A stretch of 64,000 bases of DNA from positions 62,001 through 126,000 of the forward strand of contig NZ_SJXJ01000005.1 in NCBI RefSeq assembly GCF_004337695.1, given 5' to 3'. The notes beneath the pieces were generated by a model. It saw nothing but the letters and a program-made list of their open reading frames with translations, made no database searches and was not told the origin of the DNA. This document shows positions 9,720 through 18,727 of the stretch, piece after piece. This stretch comes from Tenacibaculum sp. M341 (GTDB lineage Bacteria; Bacteroidota; Bacteroidia; Flavobacteriales; Flavobacteriaceae). Position numbers and translations under genes: made by a program. Numbering within the stretch: the stretch's first letter is position 1; each line of letters opens with the position of its first letter.

Positions 9720-10415
9720 ATGAAACTTAAAGCTACTTTATTATTCTTATTAGGTTGTATATTTTTTAGTTATTCACAAAAGACAACCGCGTACCAGAAA
9801 TTTAAAAATGAAATAAAATTTCAAAAGCATACAAGAGACTATAAACTTAAAAGAGCTGTATCTTTTGTATCAAACAATAGATTGTATGTTTCTGAATTAA
9901 TTGATATATGTAATTACTTTCAAAGAGAAAGAGCTACTTATAGATTAAGTGTAAGTGCGTATCCTAATATTATAGATAAAAGGAATTTCTTTGATATGTA
10001 TAATTTATTTTCTTCATTTGGAAATGCCATGAAATTATATCACAATACACAAGGATCTAGACAATTAATAATTGATGAAGGTGGTTTTGATGATCACCCA
10101 GGAGATGTTGTTTATAATGATTGTCGTTATTTATCAGCAGATGAGTTTAACTATGTGCTACAAACGATAAAAGATCAAACTTTTTCAAAAGACAAAAAAG
10201 AAATTACGAAACAGCAATTATCTAAAAATTGTTTTAGTGTAGCACAGATAAAAACGATTGTTGATCAGTTTTCTTTTGATAGAGACAAGTTAGAGATTTT
10301 AAAACTAGGTTATAAGTCTGTAGACAATGTAAATTCTTTTTATACCCTTAGAGAAGTATTAAAGTTTAGAAGTTATAAAAAACAGTTTGATGAGTTCTTA
10401 TTGGCTCAAAAATAA
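9720..10415 (+). CDS. Secreted DUF4476 domain protein
   Basis: A 231-residue protein with a clear N-terminal signal peptide (MKLKATLLFLLGCIFFSYSQ). The C-terminal 90 residues look like DUF4476: LSADEFNYVLQTIKDQTFSKDK, then KNCFSVAQIKTIVDQF and SFDRDKLEILKLGY, a helical repeat in which short helices follow each other. DUF4476 proteins are common and uncharacterised in Bacteroidota. It is monocistronic, with its own terminator downstream, and is presumably periplasmic. Confidence 0.75.
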   Translation: MKLKATLLFLLGCIFFSYSQKTTAYQKFKNEIKFQKHTRDYKLKRAVSFVSNNRLYVSELIDICNYFQRERATYRLSVSAYPNIIDKRNFFDMYNLFSSFGNAMKLYHNTQGSRQLIIDEGGFDDHPGDVVYNDCRYLSADEFNYVLQTIKDQTFSKDKKEITKQQLSKNCFSVAQIKTIVDQFSFDRDKLEILKLGYKSVDNVNSFYTLREVLKFRSYKKQFDEFLLAQK

Positions 10416-10449
10416 ATATAGATAAAGGTTATTATAAATAACTGATTTT

Positions 10450-10484
10450 AAAACAGCACTAATTGTAAAATTAGTGCTGTTTTA
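10450..10484 (+). terminator. Terminator after the DUF4476 gene
   Basis: 13-bp stem AAAACAGCACTAA / TTAGTGCTGTTTT around an 8-nt loop, 34 bp after the stop codon. Confidence 0.85.
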
Positions 10485-10576
10485 GTTATAATAGAATGAT
10501 GTAGTTGTATTATAAAATTTTGTTTTTATATTTTTAACAGCATCTAATTTATGTTTAATGAGAAAAATAAGATCAA

Positions 10577-10693
10577 ATGAACGAACAAGAACAACCAAAA
10601 AGAAGTAAAAAAGACATATTCATAGGAACAATTATAGGTGTTATTTTATATAAAGTAGTAGTAGATGTAATTTGGTCGTTGATTTCAGGATAA
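10577..10693 (+). CDS. Small single-pass membrane protein (38 aa)
   Basis: A short ORF: ATG at 10577, TAA at 10691. The product has a charged N-terminus (NEQEQPKRSKKD) and then one hydrophobic helix (IFIGTIIGVILYKVVVDVIW). It starts 11 bp upstream of the MORN-type gene at 10704 on the same strand, so it is probably cotranscribed. The charge and hydrophobicity pattern is protein-like, but 38 residues is too short for a family call. It could be a small membrane regulator or an accessory of the next gene. Confidence 0.55.
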   Translation: MNEQEQPKRSKKDIFIGTIIGVILYKVVVDVIWSLISG

Positions 10694-10703
10694 ACAAAAA
10701 AAT

Positions 10704-11537
10704 ATGATAGCAAAAATTGACACATATGATTTCTATTTATATAGTGATTTTAGAAATGGAAGTAATCCTTTGAACTTAATTCAATTGATAGCTCATGCGG
10801 AAGATTTTACAGATGATAGTTTACTTTCAGAAGAAGAGAAAGAATTATATCAAAAGAGAAATGAATTATGTGAAATTGTGTTTGAAGATGAGTGGACTTC
10901 AAGAAATGGTAAAATTCAATTCTTAATAGAATTTTCTGAGAGAAAATATGTTGAAAATTATTACAATAGATTTATAAAACTTTTGCAAATGTTTGGTCTT
11001 GATTCAGAGATAGCTAATTTGAGAAAAACAGTAGATTTTTATATAAAATATGAACAGAAAATTAAAGAGTTAGAAGAGAACGAGGGGAATGATGATTGGT
11101 GGGACGAAGTTCAAATTTTAGAAAAAGAATACACGTATCATTACTCAACAACAAATAATTTAGCAAATTTAATAGTCGAAAATCCAGAGGATTATTGTAG
11201 AGATGAAAAAGGGAATATAATAGAAGCTAATTTTACAGGAAAAAAAAAGAGATATTTAGATAACGGAGTGTTAAGTTATGAATATACAATAGTAAATGGA
11301 CAAATTTTAGGTGACTATATTTCATATTACAAAAATGGTTTAAAAAAAGAATTACTATTTGTAGATGGCTATTTTCATAAAGAGTTGATTAAAAAGTGGT
11401 TTTCTAACGGGCAAATAGCTTATGAAAAAATAGGAGACACAGATTTTAAATATTGGTATGAAAATGGACAATTACAAAAGCAAAGAATTGGAGATGTAAT
11501 AAAGAAATGGGATGAGACTGGAAATGAAATAAAATAA
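10704..11537 (+). CDS. Hypothetical protein with C-terminal MORN-type repeats
   Basis: A 277-residue protein without a signal peptide. The N-terminal 150 residues are helical and charged and belong to no family I recognise. The C-terminal 100 residues carry imperfect MORN-variant repeats (NGVLSYEYTIVNGQ, YYKNGLKKELLFVDG, WFSNGQIAYEKIGD, YWYENGQLQKQRIGD), each a short beta hairpin. Such repeats occur in flavobacterial cytoplasmic or secreted proteins near toxin-immunity loci, but that role is only a guess here. It lies with the gene at 11565 in a small patch of orphan genes. Confidence 0.65.
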   Translation: MIAKIDTYDFYLYSDFRNGSNPLNLIQLIAHAEDFTDDSLLSEEEKELYQKRNELCEIVFEDEWTSRNGKIQFLIEFSERKYVENYYNRFIKLLQMFGLDSEIANLRKTVDFYIKYEQKIKELEENEGNDDWWDEVQILEKEYTYHYSTTNNLANLIVENPEDYCRDEKGNIIEANFTGKKKRYLDNGVLSYEYTIVNGQILGDYISYYKNGLKKELLFVDGYFHKELIKKWFSNGQIAYEKIGDTDFKYWYENGQLQKQRIGDVIKKWDETGNEIK

Positions 11538-11564
11538 TAGAAATACTTAACTAGTTAATTTTAT

Positions 11565-11957
11565 ATGAAAGGTAAAAGACAGAAAAAAATAAATAAATCA
11601 GAAGAAGCTAAAAAGTTATCTAAATCAAAAAAGATTCAAAAAATAATTACAGATAATAATTTAGTCAGAATTATAGACAATCAAAAATGGCATGCCATTT
11701 TTGAAATTATAAAAAGTACTAATGCTGTATTTAAAATAAAATTATTGATAGATGATGAACCTATGTATACTAGTTTTATCAGAGAGCTAAAAGAGACTTC
11801 AATACTAATGAGTTATGATGATAAGTTTACAAGCTTTAATGAAATCGAGTATATAGAGTTAAATGAAAACAGTAGCATATCTGCATTTATAAAATCATAT
11901 GAAGTTGCTTGTATAAAGAATGAAAAATCGATAAGATTTTCTGGTTATGATAATTGA
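11565..11957 (+). CDS. Hypothetical protein, possibly DUF6678-like
   Basis: A 130-residue cytoplasmic protein. It opens with a very basic stretch (KGKRQKKINKSEEAKKLSKSKK), then NNLVRIIDNQKWHAIFEII, an IKLLIDDEP segment and an EYIEL strand. This order resembles DUF6678 proteins, small single-domain proteins often found beside MORN or toxin-immunity genes; I make this match from memory and hold it weakly. It follows the MORN-type gene by 27 bp on the same strand, probably in the same transcript. Confidence 0.6.
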   Translation: MKGKRQKKINKSEEAKKLSKSKKIQKIITDNNLVRIIDNQKWHAIFEIIKSTNAVFKIKLLIDDEPMYTSFIRELKETSILMSYDDKFTSFNEIEYIELNENSSISAFIKSYEVACIKNEKSIRFSGYDN

Positions 11958-11965
11958 TGAAAAAA

Positions 11966-12361
<396 letters not shown>

Positions 12362-12508
12362 TTAAATAATTAAAGACGAATGGTAATTTTTAAATCTATC
12401 TATATTTTTTTTCAATTGAACTATGTAAAAATAGCTTTCATCTTAAAATAAAAGTTAAAACGAATATAAACAGTAACTTAGCCTCAGATAATATTTAAAA
12501 CAAACATT

Positions 12509-12868
12509 ATGGGGATTAAATTAATTATAACAGCAATTTTTTTATTTGCAGGAACGGGAATAACTTTAGGACAAACAACAGGGAAAGACGTAAATGAAGA
12601 TGATAAAAATGAAGATATAAAGCCAATTAGACCTGATTATGTTTTAAATATTAAATTAAAAAAGAAGCTTAACAGTAGAAAAATGGAAATAACTTCTATG
12701 AAATACGAGAAGAGACCTTCTAAAATATTTAGAATGTTAGCCGATCAAAAAGAAAGAATTTTAAATATTAAAGAGAATATTGCAAATTTAGAATATGAAA
12801 GAAAAGATACTGTATTACAGAAAGTTTACTGTGATAAAGTGAACAGAGATAGTTTTCCAAGAAGATAA
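12509..12868 (+). CDS. Small secreted hypothetical protein
   Basis: A 119-residue product with a signal peptide ending near LGQ (GIKLIITAIFLFAGTGITLG). The mature part is charged: an acidic segment (KDVNEDDKNEDIKP), then a basic helical region (KLKKKLNSRKMEI) and a probable helix (ADQKERILNIKENIANLEYE). It has one Cys. It resembles the three small secreted proteins at 14-15.4 kb in size and style but lacks their NVVVKNGVEY and KCY motifs, so I do not place it in that family. It ends just upstream of a terminator. Confidence 0.6.
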   Translation: MGIKLIITAIFLFAGTGITLGQTTGKDVNEDDKNEDIKPIRPDYVLNIKLKKKLNSRKMEITSMKYEKRPSKIFRMLADQKERILNIKENIANLEYERKDTVLQKVYCDKVNRDSFPRR

Positions 12869-12890
12869 AAAGCACACACAATTATACAAG

Positions 12891-12923
12891 AGTCGTTTAA
12901 ATAGTTTTAAGCGACTTTTTTTT
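12891..12923 (+). terminator. Terminator before ctlX
   Basis: Stem AGTCGTTTAAA / TTTAAGCGACT (one G-U pair) followed by eight T residues. The T-run overlaps the TTG of the ctlX promoter. Confidence 0.85.
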
Positions 12924-12955
12924 GGCAAAAATCAAAACAAATATATTTACATTTG
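12922..12955 (+). promoter_or_regulatory. ctlX promoter
   Basis: TTG at 12922-12924, a 23-bp spacer, then TACATTTG at 12948-12955, which fits TTG-N(17-23)-TAnnTTTG. The start codon is only 5 bp further, so the mRNA would be nearly leaderless. Confidence 0.6.
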
Positions 12956-12960
12956 CTTTT

Positions 12961-13896
12961 ATGAAACAGACGACCAATACAATATTAATGATTCGTCCTA
13001 TCAATTTTAGGATGAATGAGCAAACTGCCGTGAATAATTATTATCAGAAGGTGTTAGATAGCGTTTTACCAGCAACGGTAAATGCAAAAGCACAAGAAGA
13101 ATTTGATAATTATGTAGAAAAATTAAAAAGTCATGGAGTAAATGTAGTTGTGATTTCTGATACAGATGATTCAGATACTCCTGATTCTATTTTTCCTAAT
13201 AACTGGATTTCTTTTCATCAAGATGGAACCGTAGCATTGTATCCAATGTTTGCTGAAAACAGAAGATTAGAAAGAAGAGAAGATGTATTAGAAACTTTAG
13301 AAGAAAAAGGCTTTGTTATTGAAAACGTTGTTGATTATACTTCTGCTGAAGAAGAACAAGTTTTCTTAGAAGGAACGGGAAGTTTGTTATTAGATAGAGT
13401 ACATAAAAAAGCATACTGTGCTTTATCTCCAAGAGCAGATGAAGATTTGTTTATAGAATTTTGTGAAGATTTTGAGTATACACCAGTTGTTTTTACAGCA
13501 AATCAAACTGTAAATGGAGAGCGTAAAGCTATTTACCATACCAATGTAATGATGTGTTTAGCAGAAACTTTTGCTGTAATTTGTCTAGATTGTATTGATG
13601 ACAAAAAAGAGCGTAAGAATGTTGTTAAACAATTAAAAGAGAATGGCAAAGAAGTGATAAGCATATCAGAAGACCAAGTAAACAATTTTGCAGGAAACAT
13701 GTTACAAGTGCAAGGAGCTAATGATGAAAGGTTTTTAGTAATGAGTCAAGCTGCATATGATAGTTTAAATCAAGGTCAAATAAACAGTATTGAAAAGCAC
13801 TGTAAAATTATATCAAGTTCTTTAGATATAATTGAAGCATGCGGAGGTGGAAGTGCCCGATGCATGATGGCAGAGGTTTTTTTACCAAGAAACTAA
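12961..13896 (+). CDS. ctlX: Citrulline utilization hydrolase CtlX (arginine deiminase superfamily)
   Basis: A 311-residue guanidino-group hydrolase. The start RPINFRMNEQTAVNNYYQ, the acidic loop DTPDSIFPNNWIS, LEGTGSLLLDR, the histidine segment AIYHTNVMMCL and the catalytic cysteine C301 in GGGSARCMMAEVFLP are all typical of the CtlX family. That family hydrolyses citrulline to ornithine in the one characterised case I know of (Francisella). I use the ATG at 12961, not the in-frame TTG at 12922, because the TTG belongs to the promoter and terminator and the ATG is 5 bp after the -7 element. Monocistronic. Confidence 0.88.
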   Translation: MKQTTNTILMIRPINFRMNEQTAVNNYYQKVLDSVLPATVNAKAQEEFDNYVEKLKSHGVNVVVISDTDDSDTPDSIFPNNWISFHQDGTVALYPMFAENRRLERREDVLETLEEKGFVIENVVDYTSAEEEQVFLEGTGSLLLDRVHKKAYCALSPRADEDLFIEFCEDFEYTPVVFTANQTVNGERKAIYHTNVMMCLAETFAVICLDCIDDKKERKNVVKQLKENGKEVISISEDQVNNFAGNMLQVQGANDERFLVMSQAAYDSLNQGQINSIEKHCKIISSSLDIIEACGGGSARCMMAEVFLPRN

Positions 13897-13899
13897 TTT

Positions 13900-13927
13900 A
13901 AATCCGCTCAACAGAGCGGATTTCTTA
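13900..13927 (+). terminator. ctlX terminator
   Basis: Perfect 10-bp stem AAATCCGCTC / GAGCGGATTT with an AACA tetraloop, starting 4 bp after the stop codon. Confidence 0.85.
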
Positions 13928-14034
13928 TTTATAATTACCTTTTTAGTTCCAAAGAGTCTCTCTTTCTTGTTAAATTTTGTGACTTATTGAAAAAAATAGT
14001 GTCTTATAAGTGTAATCATTAAATTATAGATGAC

Positions 14035-14364
14035 ATGAACAATAAGATAAAACTTTTTTCCTTTTTACTATTAACAATGTTTGGAACATTTACCATTCAA
14101 GCACAAAATGTAGTGGTTAGAAATGGGGTTGAATATCTTGAAGAGAATGATGTTGAAAATGATTTAAACTCATTAAAAGAAACAACAGTTGCATTAAATG
14201 ATAACAACTCAAAAAATAAAGCAATTGAAGTTTCTAATAAAGATTTAAAAGCTTTTGTAAAAAAGAAAAAGAGATTACGATTTAGAAAGAAAAGAAAACG
14301 CACAAATAAGTGTTACCAAGAAGCAATAAACGATTGCAATAACAAAGGAAAGAAAGGGAAATAA
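14035..14364 (+). CDS. Small secreted basic protein, tandem family member 1
   Basis: A 109-residue protein with a signal peptide ending at AQ. The mature part begins NVVVRNGVEYLEE, continues with an acidic-to-neutral middle (LNSLKETTV), and ends in a strongly basic tail (KKKRLRFRKKRKRTNK) followed by the Cys pair KCYQEAINDC. The same order recurs in the next two genes, so it is a paralogous family that I do not recognise. It has its own terminator. A role in the periplasm or at the cell surface binding an acidic polymer or nucleic acid would fit the charge but is speculation. Confidence 0.7.
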   Translation: MNNKIKLFSFLLLTMFGTFTIQAQNVVVRNGVEYLEENDVENDLNSLKETTVALNDNNSKNKAIEVSNKDLKAFVKKKKRLRFRKKRKRTNKCYQEAINDCNNKGKKGK

Positions 14365-14368
14365 TACT

Positions 14369-14400
14369 AAAAAGCTGTTTTAATTTAAAGCAGCTTTTTT
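14369..14400 (+). terminator. Terminator of small secreted gene 1
   Basis: Stem AAAAAGCTG / CAGCTTTTTT with a 13-nt AT-rich loop that can pair further, ending in a T-run. Confidence 0.85.
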
Positions 14401-14534
14401 ATTTGCATTAAAGTTAAAATCGTGTTAATGTATAATTTTTTTTAAGGCAATTTGTAAACTTTTTGAAATTTGTTAGACTATAATATCAAGCATGCTGATT
14501 TAAGTTAATAATCAAACTATTAAAACCATATATT

Positions 14535-14855
14535 ATGAAGTCTAGAATTATAAAAATATTTGCTTCACTAACAATTTTGTTAGTTTTAGGTTTACAGCAA
14601 GCAGTATCTCAAAATAAGAATGTAGTAAAAAATAATGTAGAGTTTAACGAAAAATTAGAAGAGAATAATTTAAACTCTATACAAAATGTGAAAGAGAAAA
14701 AGTTATTGAGAAAAGTAACAAAGAAAACAAAAATTGTTACTATGAAAGACTTACAAAGAATAGTTGATCGTAAAAAAGGATTAAGATATAGAAACAAGAG
14801 AAATCATAAAGATAAGTGTTACAGTAGTTCAGATGATTGTAATACTAGCAAGTAG
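14535..14855 (+). CDS. Small secreted basic protein, tandem family member 2
   Basis: A 106-residue paralogue of 14035-14364. It has a signal peptide ending at SQ, then NVVKNNVEFNEKLEE and LNSIQNV, a helical Lys-rich middle (KLLRKVTKKTKIVTMK), the basic RKKGLRYRNKRNHK block and the Cys pair KCYSSSDDC. It is the most diverged of the three copies in the N-terminal motif (FNEK in place of YL). Its own terminator follows. The 170-bp gap before it shows no clear TAnnTTTG element. Confidence 0.7.
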   Translation: MKSRIIKIFASLTILLVLGLQQAVSQNKNVVKNNVEFNEKLEENNLNSIQNVKEKKLLRKVTKKTKIVTMKDLQRIVDRKKGLRYRNKRNHKDKCYSSSDDCNTSK

Positions 14856-14862
14856 AAACTAG

Positions 14863-14897
14863 ACTGTTTAAAGAGAAATTTTTAAGCAGTTTTTTTT
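14863..14897 (+). terminator. Terminator of small secreted gene 2
   Basis: Stem ACTGTTTAAA / TTTAAGCAGT (one G-U pair) followed by seven further T residues. Confidence 0.85.
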
Positions 14898-15042
14898 ATG
14901 CCTTTTTTTGAGGGAATTTTTGTGTTTTAAAGCTTATTTCAGCTTGTCGATTCAAAACTGCATTTCGTCGACACTTTTTGGTATTTACGAGATTAAGTTC
15001 TATATTAGAGGTAATTAAGTAATTCCCAAACCCCCAACCAAA

Positions 15043-15372
15043 ATGATTATTTATACTAAACCCCTGGTATTAATACTTCTATTGATAACTGTTTTCAGTA
15101 AGTCGTATTCACAAAATGTTGTTGTAAAAAATGGTGTAGAATATCTTAAAGAAGGTGAAGAAGTAGAAAGTTTAAATTCTATTAAAGCTCCGCCTAATTC
15201 TGTTACCATAACTGTTAAACGCAAAAAAAACAAAACTGTTAAAGCTGACAGAGCTTTATTAAAGGTTAACAGTTTAACAAAACAAAGAAAAAAACTCAGA
15301 TTTAGAAGTAAAAGAAGAAATGTAGGAGGAAAATGCTACAAACAAGCAGAAACTCCTTGTGAAAAAAAGTGA
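15043..15372 (+). CDS. Small secreted basic protein, tandem family member 3
   Basis: A 109-residue paralogue of the two preceding genes. Signal peptide ending at SQ, then NVVVKNGVEYLKEGEEV and LNSIKAP, a Val/Lys-rich strand (SVTITVKRKKNKTV), the basic QRKKLRFRSKRRNVGG block, and the Cys pair KCYKQAETPC near the C-terminus. It is closer to member 1 than to member 2. It ends at a strong bidirectional terminator shared with the phosphatase gene on the other strand. The function is unknown. Confidence 0.7.
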   Translation: MIIYTKPLVLILLLITVFSKSYSQNVVVKNGVEYLKEGEEVESLNSIKAPPNSVTITVKRKKNKTVKADRALLKVNSLTKQRKKLRFRSKRRNVGGKCYKQAETPCEKK

Positions 15373-15385
15373 AGAAACTTTTTTT

Positions 15386-15425
15386 AAAAACAGCCTAAAA
15401 AGATAAACTTTAGGCTGTTTTTTTT
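15386..15425. terminator. Bidirectional terminator
   Basis: 14-bp stem AAAAACAGCCTAAA / TTTAGGCTGTTTTT between convergent genes ending at 15372 (+) and 15427 (-), with A- and T-runs on both sides. Confidence 0.9.
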
Positions 15426-15426
15426 A

Positions 15427-17076
15427 TTACTTGATTAAGGCTTCACGAATTATTTTTCCAGTGTTACCATTTGGAAACTCAATTCCGAGTAAATTAGAAA
15501 TAGTAGGAGCGATATCAATAATTTCAAATTTTTTGTTTGAAGAACCCACAGTGATTCCTTTTCCATAAAATAAAATAGGAACATGAGTATCATAAGAATA
15601 ACCAGATCCATGAGTAGATCCTTTTTTAGGATAACTAATTGTAGACGGACTAGGAACTAATAATACATCTCCAGAGAATTTTTGATTATATCCGTTCTGT
15701 AAATAATTTAAAATACCTTTACTAAAAGTGCCGCTTTGCATTGATTTTGCAGTAACAGATTTATAAATACCTTTAAATAAAATAGCATTTTCAGCAATTA
15801 CATCAGCAACATTAGTTACTGTAAAATTCTTTTTCTCAATATTTTCTTTATTTAAAAATACCTGAAAGTTAGAAATATTTTCTATAAAATCTTCAGCACC
15901 AAAATATTTTTTAGTTACAGATTTTAAGTAATCTTCAAACTTTTTGTAGCTAAAGTAATTAGCAGGTATTTTAATAGATTTTAAATATGAAGGCACTTGA
16001 ACAGCTGCATGATCAGCAGTTAAAAAAACAGTATAATTACCTTGTCCTACTTTTTTATCTAAATGATTTAAAAGTCTTTCTAAATCTTTATCCATTCTTA
16101 AATAAGTATCCTGAATTTCTTTAGAATCTACACCAAATTGATGACCAACATAATCAGTAGAAGAAAAACTAACCGCTAAAAAGTCAGTAAAATCAGATTG
16201 ACCTAAATTTTCTCCATCTATAGCAGCTTTGGCAAAATCAACAGTTAAAGAATTACCAGCAGGTATAGCTTTAATAATACTGTAGTTATTGTTTTTACTT
16301 CTTAAGCTAGGAATATTATGTGGAAAAATAGGCTTGTCTTCCCCTTTAAAAGGCTCTTCAAAATTATTATCATCAGCAATACTTTCGTTGTAAGTACTAA
16401 TATCGTATAACGTATTCCAAGGTTTTTTAAGATACTCATCTGCTTTTCCTGAAGTATTAAAGCGAATAGCCCAACTAGGAAGTTTTTTTAAATAATAAGA
16501 AGAAGAAATCCAATGTCCAACACTTCCACCATCAAACCAATAAGCAGCATTAGCTGTATGTCCAGCAGGTAAAATAGCAGAACGATCTTTGATACCAATA
16601 CCAATCGTTTTACCATTCATATTTTGGGCTAATTTCAATTGGTCAGTCATGGTTGTAGTAAGCATTCTGTATGGAGATTTTTTACCACCATCTCCATTAT
16701 TACCTACTGTTTTATAATTAGCATCATCAACACAATAAATAGATTTTTTTTCATACTTATCATACCAGTTGTTACCTATAATTCCATGGTTATCAGGAGT
16801 AGTTCCTGTGTAAACAGAAGTATGTCCCACTGCAGTATAAGTAGGTATGTAGTTGAAATGAGCATTTTCTAAAGAAAAACCACCATTTATTAACCTTTTA
16901 AATCCACCATCACCGTATTTGCTTTCAAATCGAGTTAAGTAATCATAGCGCATTTGGTCAATGATAATACCAACTACTAGTTTTGGCTTTGTCGTGTTTC
17001 TTTGAGCGTTTAAATTTTTACCGAAGGAGCATAAAATGGCAAAAATAAACACACACGATTTAATATATATTTTCAT
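15427..17076 (-). CDS. PafA-type alkaline phosphatase superfamily phosphomonoesterase
   Basis: A 549-residue secreted phosphatase of the nucleotide pyrophosphatase/alkaline phosphatase superfamily. A signal peptide (MKIYIKSCVFIFAILCSF) is followed by the metal-binding VVGIIIDQMRYD (D40), the Thr-nucleophile loop PTYTAVGHTS (T81), STDYVGHQFG (Asp and His ligands), TADHAAVQVP and the C-terminal THGSGYSYDTHVP His ligand. This matches PafA, the phosphate-insensitive enzyme of Bacteroidota. I start at the ATG at 17076; an in-frame TTG seven codons upstream gives no better signal peptide. It probably releases phosphate from organic phosphoesters in the periplasm. Confidence 0.88.
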   Translation of the reverse strand: MKIYIKSCVFIFAILCSFGKNLNAQRNTTKPKLVVGIIIDQMRYDYLTRFESKYGDGGFKRLINGGFSLENAHFNYIPTYTAVGHTSVYTGTTPDNHGIIGNNWYDKYEKKSIYCVDDANYKTVGNNGDGGKKSPYRMLTTTMTDQLKLAQNMNGKTIGIGIKDRSAILPAGHTANAAYWFDGGSVGHWISSSYYLKKLPSWAIRFNTSGKADEYLKKPWNTLYDISTYNESIADDNNFEEPFKGEDKPIFPHNIPSLRSKNNNYSIIKAIPAGNSLTVDFAKAAIDGENLGQSDFTDFLAVSFSSTDYVGHQFGVDSKEIQDTYLRMDKDLERLLNHLDKKVGQGNYTVFLTADHAAVQVPSYLKSIKIPANYFSYKKFEDYLKSVTKKYFGAEDFIENISNFQVFLNKENIEKKNFTVTNVADVIAENAILFKGIYKSVTAKSMQSGTFSKGILNYLQNGYNQKFSGDVLLVPSPSTISYPKKGSTHGSGYSYDTHVPILFYGKGITVGSSNKKFEIIDIAPTISNLLGIEFPNGNTGKIIREALIK

Positions 17077-17220
17077 GTAAGTTGTTTTAGATGCCAAAAG
17101 TAATTAAAAACAAAATGCTGGCTTAATTCTTTTTGTAGATGTTAATGATTTTTTAATCTACTTGAAATAGTAGTCTGAAATAAATATTCTTTATTACATT
17201 AGCAGAATAAAAAGAATTAG

Positions 17221-17961
17221 ATGAATTATATCGAGCATGTTGGTAAGTATTTTATGATGCTTGGTCAAGTATTTAAATCCCCTCAAAAATTCAGAGTATT
17301 TTGGGAGGCTTTATTTAGAGAGATAGAGCAATTAGGTATAAAATCTATAGGTATTATCAGTTTTATATCTTTTTTTATTGGAGGTGTAATAGCATTACAA
17401 ACAGCATTAAATATTAGTGATCCGTTGATTCCTAAAATGTTAATAGGATTTGCTACAAAACGATCTGTAATTTTAGAGTTTGCACCTACATTTTGTTCTA
17501 TTATTTTGGCAGGTAAAGTTGGATCATACATTACCTCTAGTATTGGTAGTATGCGAGTAACAGAACAAATAGATGCGCTAGAAATTATGGGCGTAAATTC
17601 TTTAAACTATTTAGTGTTACCAAAAATCATAGCAACTGTATTTTTCTATCCTTTTTTAATAATATTAGGAATGTTTCTAGCAATTTTTGGTGGATGGTCA
17701 GCAGGAATCTTATCAAATATGTTTTACGAAGCAGATTATATTTCTGGTATACAATACGACTTTTCTCCTTTCTTAATAGTTTATGCACTGGTAAAAACAG
17801 TAATTTTTGCATTTATAATAGCAACAGTTCCATCATACCACGGGTATTATGTTAAAGGAGGATCTTTAGGAGTTGGTAAAGCAAGTACACAATCGGTAGT
17901 TTGGACTATTGTTGTGATTGTAATTGCCAATTACTTTTTAACACAAATGTTATTGACGTAG
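17221..17961 (+). CDS. MlaE-family lipid ABC transporter permease
   Basis: A 246-residue inner-membrane permease of the MlaE/YrbE family. It has five or so hydrophobic segments, the family-typical SFFIGGVIALQTALNI after the first amphipathic helix, and LAGKVGSYITSSIGSMRVTEQIDALEIMGVN, the most conserved MlaE block. With the ATPase one base downstream (17963) it forms a phospholipid or lipid transporter thought to keep outer-membrane asymmetry. No MCE-domain (MlaD) gene follows, so its substrate-binding partner must be elsewhere. Confidence 0.92.
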   Translation: MNYIEHVGKYFMMLGQVFKSPQKFRVFWEALFREIEQLGIKSIGIISFISFFIGGVIALQTALNISDPLIPKMLIGFATKRSVILEFAPTFCSIILAGKVGSYITSSIGSMRVTEQIDALEIMGVNSLNYLVLPKIIATVFFYPFLIILGMFLAIFGGWSAGILSNMFYEADYISGIQYDFSPFLIVYALVKTVIFAFIIATVPSYHGYYVKGGSLGVGKASTQSVVWTIVVIVIANYFLTQMLLT

Positions 17962-17962
17962 A

Positions 17963-18727
17963 ATGATTGAGGTTAGAGACATACATAAAAGTTTTGGTGA
18001 AACAACAGTTTTAAAAGGAATATCTACTTCTTTTGAAGCTGGTAAAACAAACTTAATTATAGGGCAGAGTGGAGCTGGTAAAACTGTTTTTTTAAAAAGT
18101 TTATTAGGACTTCATATTCCTGAAGAAGGCACTATTGTTTATAATGGACAAGTAAATACAGAAATGTCTATTGAGGATAAAAGAAACTTTAGACAGGAAT
18201 TGGGAATGGTTTTTCAAGGAAGTGCCTTATTTGACTCTTTAAATGTTGAAGAGAATGTGATTTTTCCGTTAAAAATGTTTACCAAACAAGTGAACTCTGA
18301 AATGTTAGACAGAGCTAATTTTGTTTTAAAACGTGTTAACCTTGAAAATTCAAATAAGAAACTACCCTCTGAACTTTCAGGAGGAATGCAAAAGCGGGTA
18401 GCAATTGCAAGAGCTATTGTAATGAATCCAAAATACTTATTTTGTGATGAACCTAATTCAGGATTAGACCCAAGCACTTCTATTTTGATTGATAATCTGA
18501 TTAAAGAGATTACAGAAGAATATCAAATAACTACGGTAATTAATACCCACGACATGAATTCTGTGATGGAAATAGGAGATAAAATTGTATTTCTTAAAAA
18601 CGGAGTGAAAGCATGGGAGGGGAGTAGTAAAGAAATTTTTAAAACAGATAATAAAGCTGTAGTAGATTTTGTGTACTCTTCAAACCTATTCAAAAAAGTA
18701 AGAGAAGCTTATTTAAAAGATCAATAA
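17963..18727 (+). CDS. MlaF-like ABC transporter ATP-binding protein
   Basis: A 254-residue ATPase that starts one base after the permease stop codon, so the two are translationally linked. Walker A is GQSGAGKT, the signature loop LSGGMQKR, and Walker B YLFCDEPNSGLDP, with the H-loop NTHDMNSV. The C-terminal extension (KKVREAYLKDQ) is typical of MlaF-type subunits. It drives the lipid transporter with the MlaE-like protein. The gap after it leads to the tRNA cluster. Confidence 0.92.
   Translation: MIEVRDIHKSFGETTVLKGISTSFEAGKTNLIIGQSGAGKTVFLKSLLGLHIPEEGTIVYNGQVNTEMSIEDKRNFRQELGMVFQGSALFDSLNVEENVIFPLKMFTKQVNSEMLDRANFVLKRVNLENSNKKLPSELSGGMQKRVAIARAIVMNPKYLFCDEPNSGLDPSTSILIDNLIKEITEEYQITTVINTHDMNSVMEIGDKIVFLKNGVKAWEGSSKEIFKTDNKAVVDFVYSSNLFKKVREAYLKDQ

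Noticed and set aside
12922-12960. Longer ctlX start at an in-frame TTG
   Set aside because: The TTG lies in the terminator and promoter and the ATG at 12961 follows the -7 element.
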